Below are positions 32,045 through 43,966 of a stretch of 64,000 nucleotides of DNA, piece by piece. The position numbers were made by a program, and so were the translations under genes. The first letter of the stretch is position 1, and every line of letters starts with the position of its first letter. The stretch is taken from the NCBI GenBank assembly GCA_029448655.1, contig JACCLO010000003.1:1674001-1738000 (forward strand), in the 5' to 3' direction. The DNA comes from Wolfiporia cocos. Taxonomy: Eukaryota; Basidiomycota; Agaricomycetes; Polyporales; Phaeolaceae. The notes beneath the pieces were generated by a model. The model had not been told where the DNA came from. It made no database searches and saw only the letters and a program-made list of their open reading frames with translations.

Positions 32045-34819
32045 ATGGCCCCGTCTATGCCCCGAACACAAGATTATATGCAGCATATTTCCGCGTCTGG
32101 TAAAGCATCCAATACCCCGCGTGCCACGCCTACGGGGCCCCGCAAATTCCCTACGAGACATCACACACTTGACGCATCATCAGGCACCACTCCCGTCGCC
32201 AGATCTCCTGCAAACAGATCCCAGACTCTCGATTCATATTATCACGCTGAGTCCAACCTCCCTGATCCCGAGCCCATGCAATTGTTTAGCGCGCCGGCAA
32301 GTTCGCCCCTGGACGGGTCCATGTCTGACTCGATGGGTATGGCACGGAGCCTTGGGTCGCGCTCGCCTTTGCATTCCAAATCGAGTTCGCACATGCACTC
32401 GATCGCGTTTCCCTCCTCCCGCATCCCGCGGCGGACCACCGATCCAGAGTCGCGCAAGTCGTCCACCGCAAGCGCCGATCGAGACGCTGGCGCGCATTTG
32501 GATATCAAGCGCCTGCTGAGCAAACCGGCTCCGCATATCGCGTCGAGTCCTTCCGCAGTCTCGCTTCCGTCTGACTCCGAGCTCTCTATCTCATCGCGTC
32601 ACCATGGATATGCACCCAAGCCATCTATGGGCTCCAATCCTGGATTGCGTGAGCGTGAGAGCTCACCGCTGCATTCCGCGCCGCGCGGTGCGGATGTCAA
32701 GGAATCATTTACACAGTCCAAATCCAGAGATACTTCCTCCTCCTCTCGTGTTATGGACCAGGAAAAACCGCGGAACGTGCTAAGGCGGCCGGTGCGACCG
32801 TCGACAACCTCCAGCAATGTCGCAGCCACGGGGATGCCCGCGAGGGTCCCGCCGCGCAGGATGCGCTCCGTCGAGGCGTTTCACACTACCGCAAAGCGCA
32901 CGGTCGCCGCAGTACCTCTCATTAAGACGAGCAGCCAGCCGATTGCTGGTCCATTGTCTGCCGGCGTGACCCCCGCGGGACAGGTCGCACTCGCATACAA
33001 ACAGCAAGAACAACGACGGGAGGAGTTAGCGGAGCTCTCTGAATGGAACGACCACGCGCGACGGTTGACGGAAAGTGACGCTACACCTGTGCCCTCGGGG
33101 AGCAAGCTCGGTTTGGATGATATTGATGCTGCAAACAAGACTGTAGAGGATGAGGGATCGAATGGGCCGTATTATACGGTGTTCGGGAGCAGCTCCATGC
33201 GCATCGCAGCTGTGGATGGGGGTCCATTCGACTTCTCTCCATACCCGGAAGACGAGCATGTTGTCAAGCCGCGCAAAAGCCTTTCTCGCAAGATGTCCGG
33301 GCGGTTCAAGAAAGTGGCAGAGATCGTTAAAAAGGACATGTCCGTGCACCATAGCCGCGATGACAGCTGGTTGCCCTTCGATGGCCAGTTACCATCACTG
33401 AGGTCGCTAAACGAGACAGTGCGTATGTCCACCGATGAACGTGCCGAGGTCGAGACACAAGAATCGCATCGATCTGTCCTTACTGCTAAGCACGGTGGCC
33501 ACGACAAGGAGCAGGGCGAGGAGGTGCGCCGCTTGCGCTCGGTGAAGTCTGTGAAGGACAAGGAGAGGGAACGGGACGAGGGGGCGCATTCCAGCGCGAA
33601 GCTGTGGAAGCTGGTCAAACGGATCAGCACTGGGGGACTGCGGGAAAAGTATCGCCAGTCCCGCGACGGAGCTCCGCCTCCGGTGCCACCGCTGCCATCC
33701 GAGTGGCGAAGGCAGACTGAGTCGCGCACCACGTTGGATATCAAGGATGCTCGCTCAGGGGACGTTGCAAGCAATGACAACACGCCGCCTCATGCGACTC
33801 AGCCTCGAGCATCGATATCCACATCGCGGCCGTCCACAGCGCCATCGGCGAAGACATCGCCTCGACATACGACCCCATCGCGGCCATCGACAGGCAATAA
33901 AGCCTCATCGAGCCCTTCGGTTCCTCGACAGAGCACCACAACCCGCTCGTCCTCGCCTATATCTTCAGATATGGCGTCGTCAGGGTATTTTCAGAGGACC
34001 CACTCGCGCTCATCGACGTCGTCATTCGGCGAAGAGATTCCTCCCGTCCCCAGTGCGCCAAAGTCGGGTCTCGATCAGCATATATTGCCCCCCAGTGAGC
34101 TGTGCCGCCTCGGCTCTGAGACCGAGCCCGACGCCTCTGCGATTGCCGCATACAGGAACTCAAGGAAGCCTAGCCGCTCGCGGTCCGAGCCTGACCATCA
34201 TAGTGGGAGCTACTCTGCGGATGAAAGTCCTCCCTCTCTGCCTTTGCCACCGCGTCGTGCAACAGTCTCGCGTGGCCAGGACTCGCAAAGGATGGATCCC
34301 TCACCGACCCTCCCGTCTTTCAGCACCGAAGGGGCGGTGAACAACTTTGCATCTGCCAACCTCCCTCTATCCGAGTTTGGCTCAGTGCCTCCGCGCCCGA
34401 AGCGGAGTTCACGGAGAAAACCTGCAAGTATTGAGTTGCCACCGTCTTCCGTTCCTGTATCGGCACCTTTGCATTCACCGATGACGCCTCGGACGCCTCG
34501 TCCTCATACCAGGGTGACGATAGACGTTCATGCCGCGAGTCTCGCATCAAGCAGCGCCCTTCAGCAAACTTCAGCTGTACAGCAGACGTTCTCTCCGTCA
34601 TCCATCTCTACGTCCTCATCCACTCCTTCCTCGCAGAACCGCTCGCCTCTTACGTTCCGGGAGCTCGAGTCGCCGCGTCAGGTGTGGACGGAGAGGGAGA
34701 AGGCGGAAAAATGGGAGGACTTGTTGGAACGCAGTGCGCGTGCGGGCGGGACCCTGCACATCGGGGAGTCGGGACTACTGTCGGAAAGCATGCGCCTTTC
34801 GCAATACTCCGAGATTTAA
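32045..34819 (+). CDS. Large Ser/Pro-rich protein of unknown function
   Basis: One open frame of 924 codons. Composition is dominated by Ser, Pro, Thr and Arg, so the protein is probably mostly disordered. More ordered, possibly conserved islands are SGRFKKVAEIVKKDMS near residue 420, SAKLWKLVKRISTGGLREKY near 520, the Pro-rich PPPVPPLPSEW (an SH3-type ligand), and the C-terminal EKAEKWEDLLERSARAGGTLH. I do not recognise the family. The start could be the second Met (MQHISASG, residue 12), or an upstream exon may be missing. The lack of introns over 2.8 kb is unusual for this window. Confidence 0.8.
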   Translation: MAPSMPRTQDYMQHISASGKASNTPRATPTGPRKFPTRHHTLDASSGTTPVARSPANRSQTLDSYYHAESNLPDPEPMQLFSAPASSPLDGSMSDSMGMARSLGSRSPLHSKSSSHMHSIAFPSSRIPRRTTDPESRKSSTASADRDAGAHLDIKRLLSKPAPHIASSPSAVSLPSDSELSISSRHHGYAPKPSMGSNPGLRERESSPLHSAPRGADVKESFTQSKSRDTSSSSRVMDQEKPRNVLRRPVRPSTTSSNVAATGMPARVPPRRMRSVEAFHTTAKRTVAAVPLIKTSSQPIAGPLSAGVTPAGQVALAYKQQEQRREELAELSEWNDHARRLTESDATPVPSGSKLGLDDIDAANKTVEDEGSNGPYYTVFGSSSMRIAAVDGGPFDFSPYPEDEHVVKPRKSLSRKMSGRFKKVAEIVKKDMSVHHSRDDSWLPFDGQLPSLRSLNETVRMSTDERAEVETQESHRSVLTAKHGGHDKEQGEEVRRLRSVKSVKDKERERDEGAHSSAKLWKLVKRISTGGLREKYRQSRDGAPPPVPPLPSEWRRQTESRTTLDIKDARSGDVASNDNTPPHATQPRASISTSRPSTAPSAKTSPRHTTPSRPSTGNKASSSPSVPRQSTTTRSSSPISSDMASSGYFQRTHSRSSTSSFGEEIPPVPSAPKSGLDQHILPPSELCRLGSETEPDASAIAAYRNSRKPSRSRSEPDHHSGSYSADESPPSLPLPPRRATVSRGQDSQRMDPSPTLPSFSTEGAVNNFASANLPLSEFGSVPPRPKRSSRRKPASIELPPSSVPVSAPLHSPMTPRTPRPHTRVTIDVHAASLASSSALQQTSAVQQTFSPSSISTSSSTPSSQNRSPLTFRELESPRQVWTEREKAEKWEDLLERSARAGGTLHIGESGLLSESMRLSQYSEI

Positions 34820-36512
34820 CGTACAGACCCTGGTAGGACTGTCCACTCGTTTCGCAACGTCTTGTCAATGCTGTCGATACCACGCTCTCTGCACAGAAGC
34901 TCTGAATTCTCCTACCGCTAGTAGCTTAATATCGGGGCCCACTATCGTGGGTCTGGACGATTTGTGTATTCAATCCTATACCCAGCCCATGAGGTCCGCT
35001 ATGTTGTCGTGCAATGCTGTATCTGGTCCTGTATGGGCCCATGTTTCGTCAGTAGGTATATATTATTGAAGGGGCCGATGGATTTCGCGATCCATGAGCC
35101 GGCGAGAACATCGTTCAGCGCTACATTAGAGTCTATGATGTGAACTTGTAGGTCCATAATGATGATCAGGGAGGGAAGCCGCTATTTGGCTCCGACCATC
35201 GGGCGAAGAGTCGGGCCAGGAATCTCAAGGAATGTGCTAGTAGCATAAGCTATTGTCCTTTGGTGGGCCGCGGAGCTACAGCTCTGATGCAGATGCGTTG
35301 AAAGCGGCTCTTGTTCATTTACCGGGCTGCTGCGCACATGGACCATCAAACGCCAAGCGCACGCTAGATATTGTGTTGCCTTCTATGTTTTTATGTGCGG
35401 CTAATCGGTATCGCAACCGCTAATACGCCTCGCTGGCCCCAAAGGAGATTCAGAGAAACCTGTGGCCGTTTTCTTAGCGGAAAGACACATGCCTACCTCC
35501 AGCGAGACACGACGACTAAACGATGGCTCGCAACGCGCACGCTTCTGCAGCTCTACCGCCTAGCGACATACGTGTTTGTGATACGAAATGTCTGTTGGAG
35601 GCCACTGTGATATGTGTTATCGGCTTGTAATTTCCGCACAACGCATAGATAGCATCGAAGGGGACCTTAGCATGAATGGTTGAGGGCACGAGATAGACAA
35701 GCGGATAGGATCTCGGTTGCACCGCTGTTGCGGGTGTAACGCAGAATTGCCTGCAAAAGACGATGCTGCCAGTGAGTTCCCCAGGTCGCCTGAAAGATGC
35801 CGCTAACGGTGTGTGAGGTAGCGATGTGAAGAAGTGGATGTCAGAGATAGTCCAGGGTTCATATCAAGCCTTATGAGCGTTCACTTGTCAGAGTTCGCCT
35901 GGATCAATATCGTAGCGAACATCCCAGAAACGTTTGCACCCGATTCATGGCGACGGAATGAGTGGCGGGGAGACACAGGCATCTTGCCACTCCTCGCCAG
36001 TCGGGAGAACAAACGCGTGTCACCCGCTTTGCCAGGTTCGAGAACAGCTCTGCCTGCCTTGCGGCATGCAGGATGTCTAGCACGCCCATGCCGTATTTGG
36101 GGATCCTCGTCGGAAAGTCGCGCTCAGCCAATGTGCGCCGGTACCTCCGCTAGTGTGGACCCACAGCAGAGTTTGGGTAATGTTTGGCGACCTAGCCACT
36201 CCTTGTTAGCCGAAGCAAAATCAGGGTGTCCGCGCGCACTTGGCCTGTTCTGGCACCAGCTACGCGATGGGAGAACGATTGCTTTGTCTTTTGTCGCAAC
36301 AGCCGGCCACGGGTCTTGAGCAGCTACGATATGCGCAGGAGTTATAAGACCCATGCGAGTGCATCGTTCCCGCCCAGAGTTCGCTTCCATACTAAAGACT
36401 GATCCCAGAGGCAAGGATACCTACAAGGTGCGTCTCAGTGTGCACAGTCCCCGTCTTCGCGCCAAACCTATGCGTTCAGCCATCACATCTACGAATCAGG
36501 ACCTTTCCCACT
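34820..36512. other. Intergenic region, no gene seen
   Basis: About 1.7 kb. ORFs up to 161 codons occur but show neither splice structure nor recognisable motifs. Confidence 0.5.
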
Positions 36513-36971
36513 ATGTCACGGGCATACCATGTCTACGTTGCCCAGTACGAGCGCTGTGTTTCGCCACATCACTGGGAGATCTGTATCCGGACCCGAATCG
36601 AAACAAATGCGGCAGGCAAGATGACCGAGTCGTATGGGTCTATCTTCCACGTCCAAGGCCACACGAACGCATGGGGGTTCCAACGCTTGGACAATGTGCA
36701 TTGGAGCAACGATAGCTACAGAGGCAAGCTGCAGATAGGTTTCGCCAAGGCCGACGAAATCGACGCCATGGAGAAAGTCATGCGTGCTGTCCCTTGCCCC
36801 AATGCCGAGAATGCCAACGACAGCTGGAACTGCCAGAACTGGGTCTTCGAGGCTATTGGGGACCTACAGCGTGCGGGTTTCGAGATCAAATGCCCTCCCT
36901 CCTTCACGGCGCTGGTTAACGAGATGGAGAATGCCCGCGTTGCGTGGGATGCAGGTACAACCTCGGATTGA
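36513..36971 (+). CDS. Small fungal protein of the HW/NCQxW family, paralogue 2
   Basis: A single exon from ATG 36513 encodes 152 residues. Landmarks: AYHVYVAQYERCVSPHHWEI near the start, GSIFHVQGHTNAWGF at about residue 45, LQIGFAKADEI, and WNCQNWVFEAIGDLQRAGF at about 110. It resembles the uncharacterised fungal family that I believe is catalogued as DUF6914; this needs a profile search. It shares motif order with the genes at 30386 and 45703. The start at 36513 is preferred over the frame-extended 36438 because homology begins at SRAY. An intracellular enzyme role is only inferred. Confidence 0.78.
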   Translation: MSRAYHVYVAQYERCVSPHHWEICIRTRIETNAAGKMTESYGSIFHVQGHTNAWGFQRLDNVHWSNDSYRGKLQIGFAKADEIDAMEKVMRAVPCPNAENANDSWNCQNWVFEAIGDLQRAGFEIKCPPSFTALVNEMENARVAWDAGTTSD

Positions 36972-38127
36972 ACTCCGGATTCTACGGCTTCGCGCAACAG
37001 ACTGCGTTCTTGTCTCACACATCGTTTCCTGGACTGGTATATTTAGTTTGCCTGCATATATCGTGGCACGGTACTCTTACCGTCATCGTCTGTAATTTAT
37101 TGACCAATCCATGCTTGACTGTTGCCTAGAATGTGACTGTATGAGTAGACACCGTCCATTGATCCATCGGGATCAGGAGAACGAGCGAAACTCTAGCCAC
37201 CTACAACATCACGGTGCGATGGCGCAACGACTGGTTTCGTCCTACGTTGGCGCCCGTGAATACGAATGCGACCTATACCAAGAGTGTGGCCAAAATGTTC
37301 TTTTCGACGCTGCTACATGGTCGGCCACAGATATCCACGCTGCCGCTTACCTCAACCTCACAAAGATACGGGGTCCAGTTCTTCGATCAGAATGCAGGAC
37401 GGGCGCCGATCAGTGGGAACAGAGCTAGCGAGGATATTCGTGTTTGGGGCGTTCCCACAATGATCTGACACGTTCCAGTGGCCCCCTGATGCGTGCGGCG
37501 ATCCTGTGTCAGAAGCAGAAACCATCATGCTTCGGGCAGTGGACAAGCAACGAGTCGGGAGGAAGGCAATTCAAGTAGCCCATTCTCTGTCTGCAGCATG
37601 TTCCGTAGCGATCCTTGTTGCGGGTGCAAGACTTGATATGACGTTAGAGGGCGGAATGAGTTACGGCCATGTGGGCGCAATATTGAAGATCAAGTCAGCA
37701 ATCGGAATTACTAATTTGGAGAAGTTATGAACCATCCTAGTTGGTTCTGTGAGGCGCATCTCACCCACTAATCAGGATAAATAAGCGGGCGGTACGCACA
37801 AGCAATTCCGTACATTGCGTCCAGTGATCGTTGGGTTTCTGCCATCCCTGCGCCAAGCCATACAGTCAGTCGACCGGTGACTGAAAAGGAGCAGACATAG
37901 ATATTGCTCTAACGATATCGTGATCGTGCTGCATGCCGTTTGGTAGACTATTCGGTCTCTCGGAGCTGGTGCTGTGCCGCTATACATGCTGAGAGGAGTT
38001 GCCAGCCAAAATAGATGGCATGTATCACATTGACTGCAAAGCTGCAGAGTCTAGCGCGCGTATCATGCGAAAGATTCCCATAAATAAATTACGGTAGTAC
38101 AGACCGATAGCATCAGTCAAGTCAGCC
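36972..38127. other. Intergenic region with two protein-like ORF remnants
   Basis: A frame at 37178-37468 (ETLATYNITVRWRNDW and onward, ending GVPTMI) and another at 37506-37730 (74 codons, containing GRKAIQVAHS and GGMSYGHVGAILK) look more protein-like than chance. I could not join them into a start-to-stop gene and do not recognise a family. They may be pieces of one decayed gene. Confidence 0.3.
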
Positions 38128-38685
38128 TCACGAGTGGACGTCTTCCTGCACTGGGAGCAAAGCAGGCGCGGTAGTCGTTGAAGTCCGTTTTCCCTCTCTC
38201 CCAAGACCTGCAGCACGCTCAGACTCCTCTATTGTGTACGCAGGCTCCTTGAGGGCTTTGCAACGTCGTTTGTGGACCTTGCTTCGCCAATGGGACTTCA
38301 GTGCGGCATCGGTCTCGAAGTATCTGGTTGCAAGCCGTGAGACAGTCCATTGAAGAACGTGATAGCAGCGTAGATACGCACTTTGCACACTCTACGCAAT
38401 AGTGCTGGCCCAATCCGGGCTTCTCATGATCTATAGGTTGTGCTTCGAGCGCGGCACGGACCTGACGACAAGTCTACAATGCGTACGCCTCCCGAGAGAT
38501 TGTGCACTTGCCTTCGGATCCAGATCAATGAATTGTATTTGATCGATGTCTCTTGTCCGAGCCTGAGCGGAAACTAGTAAGCGAAAACGTGCTGGCCCGG
38601 TAGTATAGAGGCGAACCCGTGTCCTCGCAGCTCTGTGGACATCGCGCTGTGCATGGTGGGTGCGAGAGCGGCGAACGCGTCCCAT
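38128..38685 (-). CDS. BUD20: BUD20/ZNF593-like C2H2 zinc-finger ribosome export factor
   Basis: Exons 38685-38617, 38562-38512, 38461-38382 and 38323-38128 give 131 residues. The basic start MGRVRRSRTHHAQRDVHRA, then DIDQIQFIDLDPK, then the zinc finger QHYCVECAKYFETDAALKSH ending HWRSKVHKRR, match the BUD20/ZNF593 family from end to end. This shuttling factor binds late pre-60S particles and aids their nuclear export. The second intron (38511-38462) starts with GCAAGT, a GC-AG intron. The first intron is 54 nt and stop-free, so unspliced RNA would insert 18 residues. It diverges from APN2 with about 300 bases between the starts. Confidence 0.93.
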
Positions 38686-38985
38686 CTTGATCTTCACCTG
38701 GGATTTTCAAGTAAATAGCGGGCGCAAGGCGGGGGGACTACGAGCCCGAGTCGGTTTTGGACTTCGGAGGAAAAGCTCGGAGGATCGCGATCCTAATTTG
38801 ATCGAACCCCGCAATTGATGGCTGACATAAGCAAATCACAACCATGCTGGCCACAGCTCTTTGCCACAATCCACTTGCTTTCAGTCAAATCCGTCAAATC
38901 TATTGGGCCTTGTTGACTGTTCCTGACTGTTTTGCTTAGAAACAAAAGTTCCCGCATGAGCTATATGTTGCGACCCCGCTGAACA
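38686..38985. promoter_or_regulatory. Divergent promoter region of BUD20 and APN2
   Basis: Exactly 300 bases separate the two start codons, so both promoters must lie or overlap here. No TATA box is evident. Confidence 0.5.
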
Positions 38986-41083
38986 ATGCGGATACTGTCC
39001 TGGAATATCGTGAGTTTGGCTATGCTCCTTGTGCATATATCCGTTGAGGGGTCGCCATAGAATGGCATACGAACTCTGCCGAAATATCACCCGTAAGATA
39101 CATGGGCCTGAAATGGCTGTACAACATCCCTGACATTTCTCAGATGGAATACGTTCGGTTCCTGCGAGGGTATACTCGACGCGCTAGAAGCAGACATTAT
39201 ATGTTTTCAGGGTAAATGGTCTATTACCGTACGAGCAGCGAACGCCTAGTGAACCTACAGTATCAGAGATGAAGTCCTCGCGCGCTATGTTGCCCCGTGA
39301 TGTGGCTTTACCTGGCCCGTATCACTCTTTCTTTTCCTTTCCAGCCAACAAGGGCGGCTACAGCGGGGTCGCAGTCTACACAAACTCACGCAAAGCAACA
39401 CCTCTGAAGGCGGAGGAAGGCCTTTCAGGCATCCTTCAACCCAAACCTCCACTGCTGGCCGCGGAGCGCGTCTCGCCGACTTATCCCCGCGCGGACGAAT
39501 TTGACATGTACCCGGGCGAGGACGACGCGCCGCCCGGAACCCTGGAGGAACTGGACACAGAGGGCAGGGCGCTCGTGCTGGATTTTGGCCTGTTCGTGCT
39601 CATCAATGTCTACTGCCCGGCCGAGACGTCTGACGCGCGGCTGCCGTACAAGATGAACTTCCATCTCCTCCTGCAGGAGCGCGTGCGGCGGCTCATCGAG
39701 GAGGAGCAGCGCGAGGTCATCGTTCTCGGAGATATAAACGTCTCTGCGACGCCGCTCGACCACGGTGATGGGCATCTGCCGAGCACCGCAGCTGTGTATT
39801 GGGACCACCCGCCTCGAGATTGGTTCCGGAAGTGGCTGGCGCCAAACGGACCCATGGTTGATGCGATCCGGACGTTCTGGCCCGAGCGTAAGGGAATGTA
39901 TACGTGTCAGTGCTGAAACGCTGCTCGAGTATATGACGCTGACTGAGCTGCAGGTTGGAACACGAAGCTGCAAGCGCGTGAAACGAACTACGGCGCCCGC
40001 ATCGACTACGTCCTTGTGACGAAAGGCCTGCTTCCTTGGGTGAAACACGGTGACATTCAACCGTCACTCAAGGGCTCCGACCACTGTCCCATATACATCG
40101 ATCTGCACGACGAATTGGTACTTGAAACTGGTGAAACGGTCAAGCTACGCGATGCTATGAGGCAGGATCAAGCCACCCAACTGCCCCGCTTGGCGGCGAA
40201 GTACTGGGATGAACTGGCCGGGAAGCAGACTATGCTGTCTGCCTTCTTCGGGAAGCGGAAGGACCCTGCCGAGGAGAAAGTCTCTGAGGACAGCTCACAA
40301 GCTGAGGTGTCAGCTCTTAGCAAGTCGGCGTCTTGCACTCCACCAGTTGACAACACCCCAACAGAAAGCTTTCAGGATCGCGCCCCTTCCCCAGCAAAAT
40401 TCAAGGCGAGCATTGCTCAGCCTCGGCCATCCACGAGTACAAAACGCAAGCCCTCAGACAAGGCATGCAGTAGCGGCTCCAACAAGAAGTTGAGGCCGGA
40501 AGCCGGTCAGGTGAAGATTGCCGCCTTCTTTGGCAAACCGCCCACGGCAAAGTCAAAATCAAAATCCGCATCGAAGGCGAAGGAGGTCATTGTCATCGAT
40601 GAAGATGAAGATCACGTCCCTGTCGACGGTGACGACTCGCGTTCACGAGAGACAAACAGCGAGTCGCAAATAGACGCCGACTATAGTTTCGCATGCGAGT
40701 TGTCGACCTCTCAAATAGATCACAGCGAGATCACATCATCGACAGCCCAGGAGGACGGGAAGCGCGCTTGGTCGAGCATCTTCGCGCCCGTGCCGCCGCC
40801 TCTATGCACGGTGCACAAGGAGCCCACCAGGCTGCTCAAGGTGAACAAGCCAGGGCCAAACAAGGGTAAAACGTTCTACGCGTGCTCACGGTAAGTCTCC
40901 AGAACTGCTGGCGCACAGCTGCTGAGCCTTGGCATTAGGCCTGTAGGCCCTGGGTACGACAAGGGAAGGGGTGAGCGGTTGCGAGAAGAGGTCAACCACG
41001 AATACCGGTGCAATTTTTTCAAATGGGCCAGTGAAGTCAAGAAAGAAGCGCGCCAAGCGAAAACATCTGATATACCCCGATGA
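38986..41083 (+). CDS. APN2: AP endonuclease 2 (APE2/APN2)
   Basis: Exons 38986-39009, 39061-39092, 39144-39211, 39267-39905, 39954-40890 and 40939-41083 give 614 residues. The exonuclease-endonuclease-phosphatase fold is marked by MRILSWNINGIRTL, DIICFQEMKSSR, VLGDINVSATPLDHGD, RIDYVLVTKG and the catalytic GSDHCPIYIDL. Two PCNA-interaction-like boxes follow: QTMLSAFF (40226-40249) and QVKIAAFF (40508-40531), each followed by GK. The C-terminus is a GRF zinc finger (CTVHKEPTRLLKVNKPGPNKG to CNFFKWA), split by the last intron. The enzyme cleaves abasic sites and trims 3' ends in base-excision and ATR-linked repair. All catalytic landmarks are intact. Confidence 0.94.
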
Positions 41084-41536
41084 GAACTCTGAGTGGCTTG
41101 GTTACACGGACGGATCGCGTTCTTTGCGGCATCATTCTGTCATACATTTTGCTTCATGTACCTTCCAGCTCATCCAGCTTTGATGCACAACCCATTTGAT
41201 CAACCTACCCCTCCACAAAACTCCCCTTTGCTTCGCCTTCTACTCACTTTCAGGTCGTTTCTCTCACAATGACGATGATGCTATGGTTCAAATTTGCCGT
41301 CTTCCGCAGAATTTCTGAACTCTCATTGTGAGCCGATACTGGATTTGACCTTGAATTCAGATCTACGAGCTGGTGTTAAGTCCTAACGTCCAAATCGGTT
41401 TCGCATTTATGCAAGCCTCCAAGCTTTTGAGTACGAGGTGGTTCATTTAGACCCGCCCAAGTTGTAGATAAGTACGCGATCACGTGCACCACGCGTCGTT
41501 GCCGGTTGATTGCGACGTTCAACTCGCCGCTCGCTA
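41084..41536 (+). other. Intergenic region upstream of the kinesin gene
   Basis: About 450 bases; no gene or repeat seen. Confidence 0.55.
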
Positions 41537-43966
41537 ATGTCTCGACTGCCACGACCCAACGCTTCAACCGAACCTCTTCAAGGTCCATCCATGCCCGCCT
41601 CGTCGTCGCTGGCGAGGCCCGCCTCGCTCAAGCGCAAGGCGCAGGATGAGAACAATGGGCCTGCCCAGCCTCGGAAACTCGCCGCGATTGCAGAGGCCGA
41701 CACCAATCAGCCCGTGCGCCGCGCCATAGCGGGAAGAGCAGCCAAGGCGCCGGCACCACTGACGAAGCCGCGCGCACCGCCCCTGGCGACGTCGACCACG
41801 AAGCGTGCCACGAATGCACCTGCGAAGCCCGCGCCCGCCCCGCGCCCCGCTGCGCGTGCCGCCGCCAGCGCGAGTCGCACGACGCGGGCGTCGACGCGAG
41901 CGACTGCGACGGTGTCCGCGGAGGAGCTGCGGTTCAAGGCGCTGGAGGAGCACCTGTCGTCGATCGAGGCGGCGCGTGTGGCCGACGCGGCGCGGCTTGC
42001 GGCGGACATGGACGCGGAGCGCGTGAAGGTCGCGGAGCTGCAGCAGACGATGTCGCAGCAGATCGCCGCGGCGCGGACGCAGGAGATCGCGCAGCGCCAG
42101 GCGCTCGACCATGCGAGCGACGAGATCCACCAGGAGCGCAGGCGGCATGCACGCGAGCTGGAGGAGAAGGACACGGAGCTGCGCAGGAAGGAGCGCGAGC
42201 TGCGCGATGCGCGGGAGGAGCTGCGCGCGGCGCACGACGACCTCGAGCGCGAGCGCGAGACGATACGCAGCCTCAAGGCGACCGTGTCGCACCAGTCGAC
42301 CGCGCACGTCGGCATGCAGACGCAGATCACCGCCATGCAGGCGCAGTACTCCGCTGCGAACTCGCAAGTGGACGTGCTCGTGCGCAAGATCGACGAGCTC
42401 ACGTTCAAACTTGAGGATGCCAACAAGCGGGTCGTCGAGCTCGAGCAGGAGACACGCGAGGGCGAGACGCTGCGCCGAAAGCTGCACAACATGGTGCAGG
42501 AGCTCAAGGGCAACATTCGCGTGTTCTGCAGAGTCCGTCCGTTGCTGCTGTCAGACGTTCAGACTATCGACTTCACTAGCGGGAGCGGCCTGAGCTCGCC
42601 TGACCCCGAGGAGGAAGACCGGCGCAGGGAGGAAGCTAAGGCGTGCATCGCGTTCCCCGATAAGATGGACCACAAGGAGATTGTTCTCTCGTCATGCAGC
42701 GAAAGTGCCACGGGGCAAGAGCGCAAGGATGAGTGGACATTTTCGTTCGACCGTGTATGTGCAACGCTGCTATCCAAACGCTATAGCTGATTCGCGTTGC
42801 TACAGGTGTTTGAGCCACACTCGACACAGGCCGAGGTCTTCGAGGAGATCTCACAGCTAGCGCAGAGCTGCACGGACGGGTACAATGTTTGTGTCTTCGC
42901 CTACGGCCAGACTGGCTCGGGCAAGTCGTTCACCATGGAAGGCGGACCGGTGCGTATGCATGGCGTTCACGCCTGTGCCTACTTAAGCCCACTTTGGTAG
43001 ACGGAAGTGGCTGCCGGTATGATCCCGCGTGCGGTCGGGCAAGTGTTCCGTGTTGCGGAGCAGCTCCGAAGCAAGGGGTGGGAATACAAGATGGAAGGCC
43101 AATTCCTCGAGATCGTGAGCACTGTGCAAAATCATATGCTCGTGCGACTGACACTGTAGTAGTACAACGAGACGATCAACGACCTGCTCGGCAAGGGCGA
43201 GTTCGACAAGAAGAAGCATGAGATCAAGCACGATTCCAAGACCGGCCGGACGACGGTGACGGACGTGAACGTCGTCCCGCTCGCATCTGCGGCGCAGGTG
43301 CGCACGCTGCTCTCGCTCGCGCAGTCGCGCCGCACCGTCGCCGCGACGCTCATGAACGAGCGCTCGTCCCGCTCACACTCGGTGTTCACGCTCCGCATCC
43401 GTGGCGAGAACACTCTGACGGGCGAGGCGTGTGAGGGCAGCCTCAACCTCGTTGACCTCGCGGGCAGCGAGAGGCTCGAAAAGAGTGGCGCAGCGGGCGA
43501 CAAGGACCGCTTGAGGGAGACGCAGAACATCAACAAGAGCTTGAGCGCGCTCGGGGATGTCATTGCTGCGCTTGGTGAGAAGGGCGAGGGGAAGAGCGAC
43601 AAACACATTCCGTATCGTAACTCGAAGGTGCGGACAACACGCTGATGCGTGACGGAAGAGGTTTTAACACTGTCTTCCTTAGCTGACGTATTTACTGCAA
43701 AACTCACTCAGTGGCAACTCGAAGACACTGGTCAGTACTTGCGTGAATTAGTATGATGAGCGCTGCATTGACATCCATTAGATGGTGCTCAACCTATCGC
43801 CCTTGGCGACTCACCTGAACGAGTCCCTGTGCTCTCTCCGTTTCGCCACCAAGGTAAGTCCGCCTCCTGCATTGTTGTTTCAGATAATTGATCATCCACT
43901 ATCCAGGTCAACAACACCACGATTGGCACCGCGAAAAAACAATCGCGGATTGCGGGATCTTCCTAA
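41537..43966 (+). CDS. KAR3: Kinesin-14 (C-terminal motor, KAR3/KlpA type)
   Basis: Exons 41537-42754, 42806-42949, 43001-43114, 43163-43627, 43683-43730, 43782-43853 and 43907-43966 give 706 residues. The first 130 residues are basic and Pro/Ala-rich, with KPRAPP-like clusters that may bind microtubules. A coiled coil runs to about residue 320. The neck-motor junction is [13 protein letters not shown], diagnostic of minus-end-directed kinesin-14. Motor motifs are the P-loop GQTGSGKS, switch [10 protein letters not shown], switch II DLAGSE and [11 protein letters not shown]. The family crosslinks and slides spindle microtubules and acts in nuclear fusion. The C-terminal tail is short ([10 protein letters not shown]). 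Confidence 0.95.

Noticed and set aside
41564..42516. Long minus-strand ORFs opposite the kinesin coiled coil (307 and 269 codons)
   Set aside because: Shadows caused by strong GC bias at third codon positions of the kinesin exon; their products are repetitive Arg/Leu or Ser/Arg strings.
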